Source: Chrysochromulina tobinii (Eukaryota; Haptophyta; Prymnesiales; Chrysochromulinaceae). From it: 30,850 bases of DNA. Under the pieces are notes generated by a model. It saw nothing but the letters and a program-made list of their open reading frames with translations. It did no database searches and was not told the DNA's origin. A program made the position numbers and the translations under genes. This document shows, piece after piece, positions 27,061-30,850 of the stretch; positions within the stretch are counted from its first letter, which is position 1, and every line of letters begins with the position of its first letter. Location: assembly GCA_001275005.1 (NCBI GenBank), contig JWZX01001610.1, forward strand, positions 1-30,850, read 5' to 3'.

Positions 27061-29133
27061 ATGGAGCTGGTCAAGCAGACTGCAGATCCGGCCGATCAAC
27101 TGCTCATGGCAGGCACGGCTTCGGATCATTTTGCCCTTGGGTGGGCGCACATCTGGCGAGGCGTCAGGCTTTCAGTCGGCTGTTTGCAGTCAGCATCTGC
27201 AGTCCATCCGAAGAGCAATATATATGACGGCAAGAAAGGATTCCAGGTTGCTACCCAGGGCGAGGAGGAGAACCCTCTCTCTGATGATTACCTTCCAGAT
27301 GATCAGGTTCATTTGCCGAAAAATGGAGTATTTCTGCCTACGCGACCATGGAAAGAGTCTTGGGATATGCTCATCCTCGTCATGATCATGTACTCGGCAA
27401 TCATGGTTCCGTTCCGCATCTGCTTTGACGCTGAAGCGGTCGGATACATGTTTATTTTCGAGCAATGCGTGACGTTCGTGTTCATCACGGACGTGCTCTT
27501 CAACTTTAACACTGCTTACTTAGATGACACGCGATGGGTAATCTCGCGCCCGAGAATCGCGGTAACCTACTTGCAAGGCTGGTTTTGGATCGACGTGCCC
27601 TCCTCGGTGCCGGTCGAGCTGATCGACATATTCGTCGAGGGTGATAACGATCACCTCGCCATGCTGCGCTTTCTGCGCCTCTTCCGCTTGCTGCGCTTGC
27701 TGCGCCTTCTTAAGGTGCGCCTGCGTCTGCTGCGCTGCTTGTACCTGCACTCATTGCACGAGCATCTCATCCCTCGACCCACGATTCCTGAGAGCGCTGG
27801 CGTTGCGTACCGTTTCGCGCAGGTGGGAGAATACATTGCAGCGCTTGAGATCAAATTTGACGTCAATCTGACCTTCCTGCGCATCGTACAGATGCTCTGC
27901 AGCATACTATTTCTTGCGCACATGCTCGGGTGCTTCTGGTTTTACCTGGCCGTCCTGGTGGGTCTGGATCAAGATGAGACCCCGACGTGGGTGGCCGTGT
28001 ACGCGGGCGGCTCGGGACTTGACGCACCTCCGCATATCCAGTACCTGTACTCCGTTTACTGGGCGCTCACCACGCTGACCACCGTGGGCTACGGCGACAT
28101 TACGCCACAGAACAACCTCGAGCGCATGTACTCATGCTTAGCGCTCTTGACGGGCTCGCTCGTCTTCGCGACGATGCTCGCGTCCGTCAACTCTCTGGTG
28201 GCTGCCTTGGATCGGCAGGGTGCTGAGGCCGAGGAGAAGCTGGACCAGGTTAAGGAGTATATGCGCTTTCGTAATCTGCCCCGAGACCTTGTCGTCCGCA
28301 TGCGCCGCTACTACACGTACTTCTATTCTCACAAGACCGTGTTTGACGAAAGCGATATCTTGGGCAATCTCACGCCGTCGCTCCGCTACGAGGTGGTGAC
28401 TTACGCCCTCAAGGAGACCATCCAGTGCATCCCCCTGTTCAAGGCGCTTGACCCTGAATTCCAGGCCGAGGTCTTCCCGCTGCTCAAACCCATGTCGGCG
28501 TCGCCGCGTGAAATCATCTTCTCGAGGGGCGACCGGCCTGATGGCCTTTTCTTTCTGCTCAAGGGCCAGGTGGACGTCATCTCGAGCTTCGACGGCCGCG
28601 TGCTTTATCGCGTGGGGCCGCACCGCTACTTTGGTGAGAGTGCAATCACGGGCAGACGGCGGAACGCGACGCACCGCGCCATGCTGGCCTGCGACATGAT
28701 CGTCATTTTCCAAGATCAGCTCATGGATCTATTCCAACGCCGCCCACACGAAAGCGCGATCATCCGGACCGCTGTGCTGAAGGAGCATCATCGCAAAGAG
28801 CGCCTGCGCTACCTGTCGCTCCGCTTGCTCATCAACTGGCTCGAAGGAGGCTCGAAAAACAAAGTAAACAAGCACCAACCCACTCATGCCATGAAGATGG
28901 AGGTCAGCGCTCTTAGGATTCAGATTGCATGGAGCAAGTATCTGGACCGTGTCTACAACGGTGCCGATCCCCAGCCCAAGGCCGTAATCGAGACGCCGCC
29001 GACAGTCGACGGGGCCACTTCGGCGGCGGTCGCCATGCAGCTGAAGAAGCTCGACAAGCTGGATCAATTAGATCGATTGTACGCCAAACTTGAGCAACTC
29101 CTCGAGCGGTCCGCTCCCAGGTCCACTCGCTGA
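27061..29133 (+). CDS. Voltage-gated K+ channel with cyclic-nucleotide-binding domain (EAG/HCN/CNG superfamily)
   Basis: The 690-aa product has the complete six-helix layout. S1 starts at about residue 101 (DMLILVMIMYSAIMVPF), and S2/S3 follow with FVFITDVLFNFNTAYLDD. S4 at 201-225 has Arg/Lys at nearly every third position (203, 206, 209, 212, 215, 218). S5 is at about 275-305, and the pore carries TVGYGD (341-346), the K+-selective filter. After S6 comes a C-linker (EYMRFRNLPRDLVVRMRRYY), then a CNBD (about 456-575) with FSRGDRPDGLFFLLKGQVDV, the phosphate-binding-cassette start FGES (523-526), and the Arg-x-Ala-Thr contact as RRRNATHRA. It should open on voltage and may respond to cAMP or cGMP in the plasma or flagellar membrane. 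The tail has a short helical Leu/Lys region. ATG 27061 is used; S1 is well downstream, so the start does not affect the core. No PAS domain is evident, so it is not a classical EAG. Confidence 0.92.
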   Translation: MELVKQTADPADQLLMAGTASDHFALGWAHIWRGVRLSVGCLQSASAVHPKSNIYDGKKGFQVATQGEEENPLSDDYLPDDQVHLPKNGVFLPTRPWKESWDMLILVMIMYSAIMVPFRICFDAEAVGYMFIFEQCVTFVFITDVLFNFNTAYLDDTRWVISRPRIAVTYLQGWFWIDVPSSVPVELIDIFVEGDNDHLAMLRFLRLFRLLRLLRLLKVRLRLLRCLYLHSLHEHLIPRPTIPESAGVAYRFAQVGEYIAALEIKFDVNLTFLRIVQMLCSILFLAHMLGCFWFYLAVLVGLDQDETPTWVAVYAGGSGLDAPPHIQYLYSVYWALTTLTTVGYGDITPQNNLERMYSCLALLTGSLVFATMLASVNSLVAALDRQGAEAEEKLDQVKEYMRFRNLPRDLVVRMRRYYTYFYSHKTVFDESDILGNLTPSLRYEVVTYALKETIQCIPLFKALDPEFQAEVFPLLKPMSASPREIIFSRGDRPDGLFFLLKGQVDVISSFDGRVLYRVGPHRYFGESAITGRRRNATHRAMLACDMIVIFQDQLMDLFQRRPHESAIIRTAVLKEHHRKERLRYLSLRLLINWLEGGSKNKVNKHQPTHAMKMEVSALRIQIAWSKYLDRVYNGADPQPKAVIETPPTVDGATSAAVAMQLKKLDKLDQLDRLYAKLEQLLERSAPRSTR

Positions 29134-29604
29134 TCGCAGCACCACTCGCAACATGCAACCAATTCTGTGAAATCAAACCCCCAAGTTGTTGAACGACGGC
29201 GACGGCGGTACGGCAGACGCAGATGCAGATGCAGTCCACAGGACTGCGCTGATGGATGCAGACGAGCTCCGAGCGTGTCAACGAGGGCCCGTGTGTTGCG
29301 GGCTTTCGTTGTGGCTGGTGCGGCGGAGAGAACAGCAGTCGGGAGCAGCATCTAGTGAAATACGCATACACGCTCAGGCTGACATACGTAGGGGTAGTCG
29401 CGCATGTTCGTGGACGCACTGCCGCGCTCGTGTGCAAACCATCGCCCTCGGCAATGTGCGGGATCATCATCATGTCATGAAACGCGTCTCGGCCTATCTG
29501 GTGTGACGCGACGTTCACGTTGTCATGTATGTTGGGGTCTGCAGGTCGCATCCCAGGAAGACTGAGTTCATTTGTTAATCCGGAAGACTAGTCGTCGGAA
29601 CCGT

Positions 29605-29623
29605 CCGTTCGAAGATCGAACGG
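29605..29623. repeat. Perfect 8-bp hairpin, CCGTTCGA-AGA-TCGAACGG
   Basis: The arms are exact reverse complements around a 3-base loop. It is followed by further self-complementary runs (CCGGACCGGAGTCCGG at about 29664, CGGATCCGG at about 29685). These could mark a terminator, a factor site or an element end; no function is assigned. Confidence 0.6.
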
Positions 29624-30199
29624 CGCGAACGCGCGGTGCCAGTCGCGCGGTGCCGGTGCCTTCCGGACCGGAGTCCGGACTAACGGATCCGGATCACGTT
29701 CTCTCCGTTCTCGTCACGATGTCGCGGTTGTCGGATGTCGCGTGACCGTTACCGAGACGGCACCGAGCCGATGCGGTGCGGATTCGACGTCGATCCACTC
29801 GATCGAATTGGGTGCGGGGTGGTGGTCGCGGGTATCCGCAGACACGCCAGAGATTCAGATTGCAGATGCCCACGCGACGCACCTCGGCCGTTACCGGATG
29901 CTCGCTCGTCTCTCGAGGGCGCGTCGCGAAATTCGTCGCGTCCGTCCGCGCGGTGCGCCCACCGCGGCGGCCGGAGGTTGCTATATCGTACGGAGATTTA
30001 CTACCGGTAGACTCACTGACGAAACCCACTGGTTGCCTAATAAAGAGATGACGAAACTTAGCGAGGCCAGTGACGAAACTTCGACGAACTTTTTCCCGCA
30101 CTTTCAGTGTCAGACACTCCAGTGTGACACGTCGACTCTCAAACCTCGGCCCGGGGGGTCGGGTCCGGTCGCCTAGGGTCCGCTTAGGGGTTGTCCTCG

Positions 30200-30355
30200 G
30201 AGGTCGGGGTCGGGGTCGGAGGGGGGGTGTTTTCCCGGAAACGACACTGAATTTCCTGGACTCGCTTCAGACCCGACCCGACCCGACCCGACCTCGACCT
30301 CGGAGCCCAATTTTCATATCCTATCCCGCGATCCGACCCCCTCCGACCCGACCCC
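30200..30355. repeat. G-rich/C-rich inverted repeat with (GACCC)n
   Basis: GAGGTCGGGGTCGGGGTCGG followed by a G7 run (30200-30227) is nearly the reverse complement of the CCGACCCCCTCCGACCCGACCCC block at 30333-30355, with one base of indel. A (CCCGA)n run lies between them at about 30270-30292. The left arm has four G-runs and could form a G-quadruplex. Confidence 0.7.
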
Positions 30356-30850
30356 ATACTGGAGAGTGGAGACGCGCCGTGTTGGGCGCTTTTCATATCG
30401 GATCATCTAGAGTGGAACCTAATCTTTGTAAAATTACTCAGGAGCAACCGATATGTCTGTTCCACTCCATGCCATGTGACTTGCAAGACCAAACGTGCCT
30501 GTCTAGTGACGGCATCTGTTATCATGTCAATTATCCTAATGGGGTTAGCATACATACCTGTATTCCCTCTTATGTGGTGTGTGAAGGTATAATTCACTAT
30601 ATCCAGATACAAGATTCGGCCAGTCCTTACAAGTAGCTTTCGGAAAATTCGTTTTCACACAAGTCTATTCTGAGCGGGCAGTAACAGTGCCGTAGCACCG
30701 ATTGTCGCGTCTGTCGTGTTAATGTTCACATGCGTTCACGAGTCATCTTCATGATCGTGTCTGGAGCGGCGCGCGCGTCCCTTCCCTTACGCGTGTCGCG
30801 GGTCACGCTCAGCGGCGCGCCCGGTACGGCGCGAGTCGGGGGGATCGGGT

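Larger units (their letters stand above)
29134..30850. other. Gene-poor terminal region with repeats
   Basis: No frame here has protein-like character; the longest (30070-30636) mixes Arg/Pro-rich repeat translation with an AT-rich tail. Landmarks are a perfect hairpin at 29605-29623, three TGACGAAAC copies at 30017, 30049 and 30071, the C-rich/G-rich inverted repeat at 30200-30355, and an AT-rich section from about 30410 to 30660. The composition shift suggests old mobile-element or repeat DNA, but no transposase or reverse-transcriptase motif is visible. Confidence 0.45.

Noticed and set aside
30070-30636. 188-codon frame in the last kilobase
   Set aside because: It crosses the CCCGA repeat and an AT-rich tail with no consistent codon use or domain.

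Overview
The window is nuclear DNA from a GC-rich, gene-dense, single-celled eukaryote. A flagellated alga is the best fit, and a haptophyte is my leading guess, but no marker gene here settles the lineage. The eukaryotic evidence is direct. There is a Vti1-type SNARE motif, an NT-C2 domain, a six-helix K+ channel with a cyclic-nucleotide-binding domain, a sperm-tail PG-rich (SHIPPO) repeat protein, a hAT transposase, a GT47 exostosin and a TBL/PC-esterase. Short GT-AG introns of 55, 124 and 142 nt join reading frames that are otherwise split. Most genes are a single long exon, lie on both strands with 0.2-0.7 kb spacers, and show no operons.

Left part (1-5.4 kb): a long hAT transposase-like ORF, cut by the window edge, is followed by a cluster of GTTGAGAC direct and inverted repeats. 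These run into the 3' end of a convergent sulfotransferase gene. The sulfotransferase is divergent from a disordered protein that ends in a 15-bp MPPP(N/S) minisatellite. Middle-left (6.2-13.8 kb): a Vti1-like SNARE with an extra multi-pass tail, a large PAN-like/TBL-type esterase with a polyglycine tract, a SPRY-like protein, an NT-C2 coiled-coil protein and an unrecognised low-complexity protein.

Middle (13.9-19.3 kb): a cupin fused to a Cys4 zinc-finger-like tail, a TrmO-type tRNA methyltransferase, a two-exon SHIPPO-repeat gene recovered here by splice-site reading, and a divergent coiled-coil protein with two PDZ-like domains. Right (19.6-29.1 kb): a two-exon multi-pass membrane protein with an EF-hand-like loop, a two-exon GT47 glycosyltransferase whose 3' splice site is tandemly duplicated, an EF-hand plus Ala-rich protein, and a CNBD K+ channel. 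The last 1.7 kb has no gene that I can support. It holds inverted repeats and G-rich/C-rich tracts.

No single pathway unites the genes. Two loose themes are surface-glycan modification (sulfotransferase, TBL-type esterase, GT47) and flagellar or calcium/electrical signalling (SHIPPO protein, PDZ coiled coil, EF-hand proteins, K+ channel). Nothing here looks like a bacterial-type system, CRISPR array or rRNA/tRNA gene. The most interesting structures are the duplicated 3' splice site, the SNARE with a multi-pass tail, and the Tudor-like insert in the transposase.
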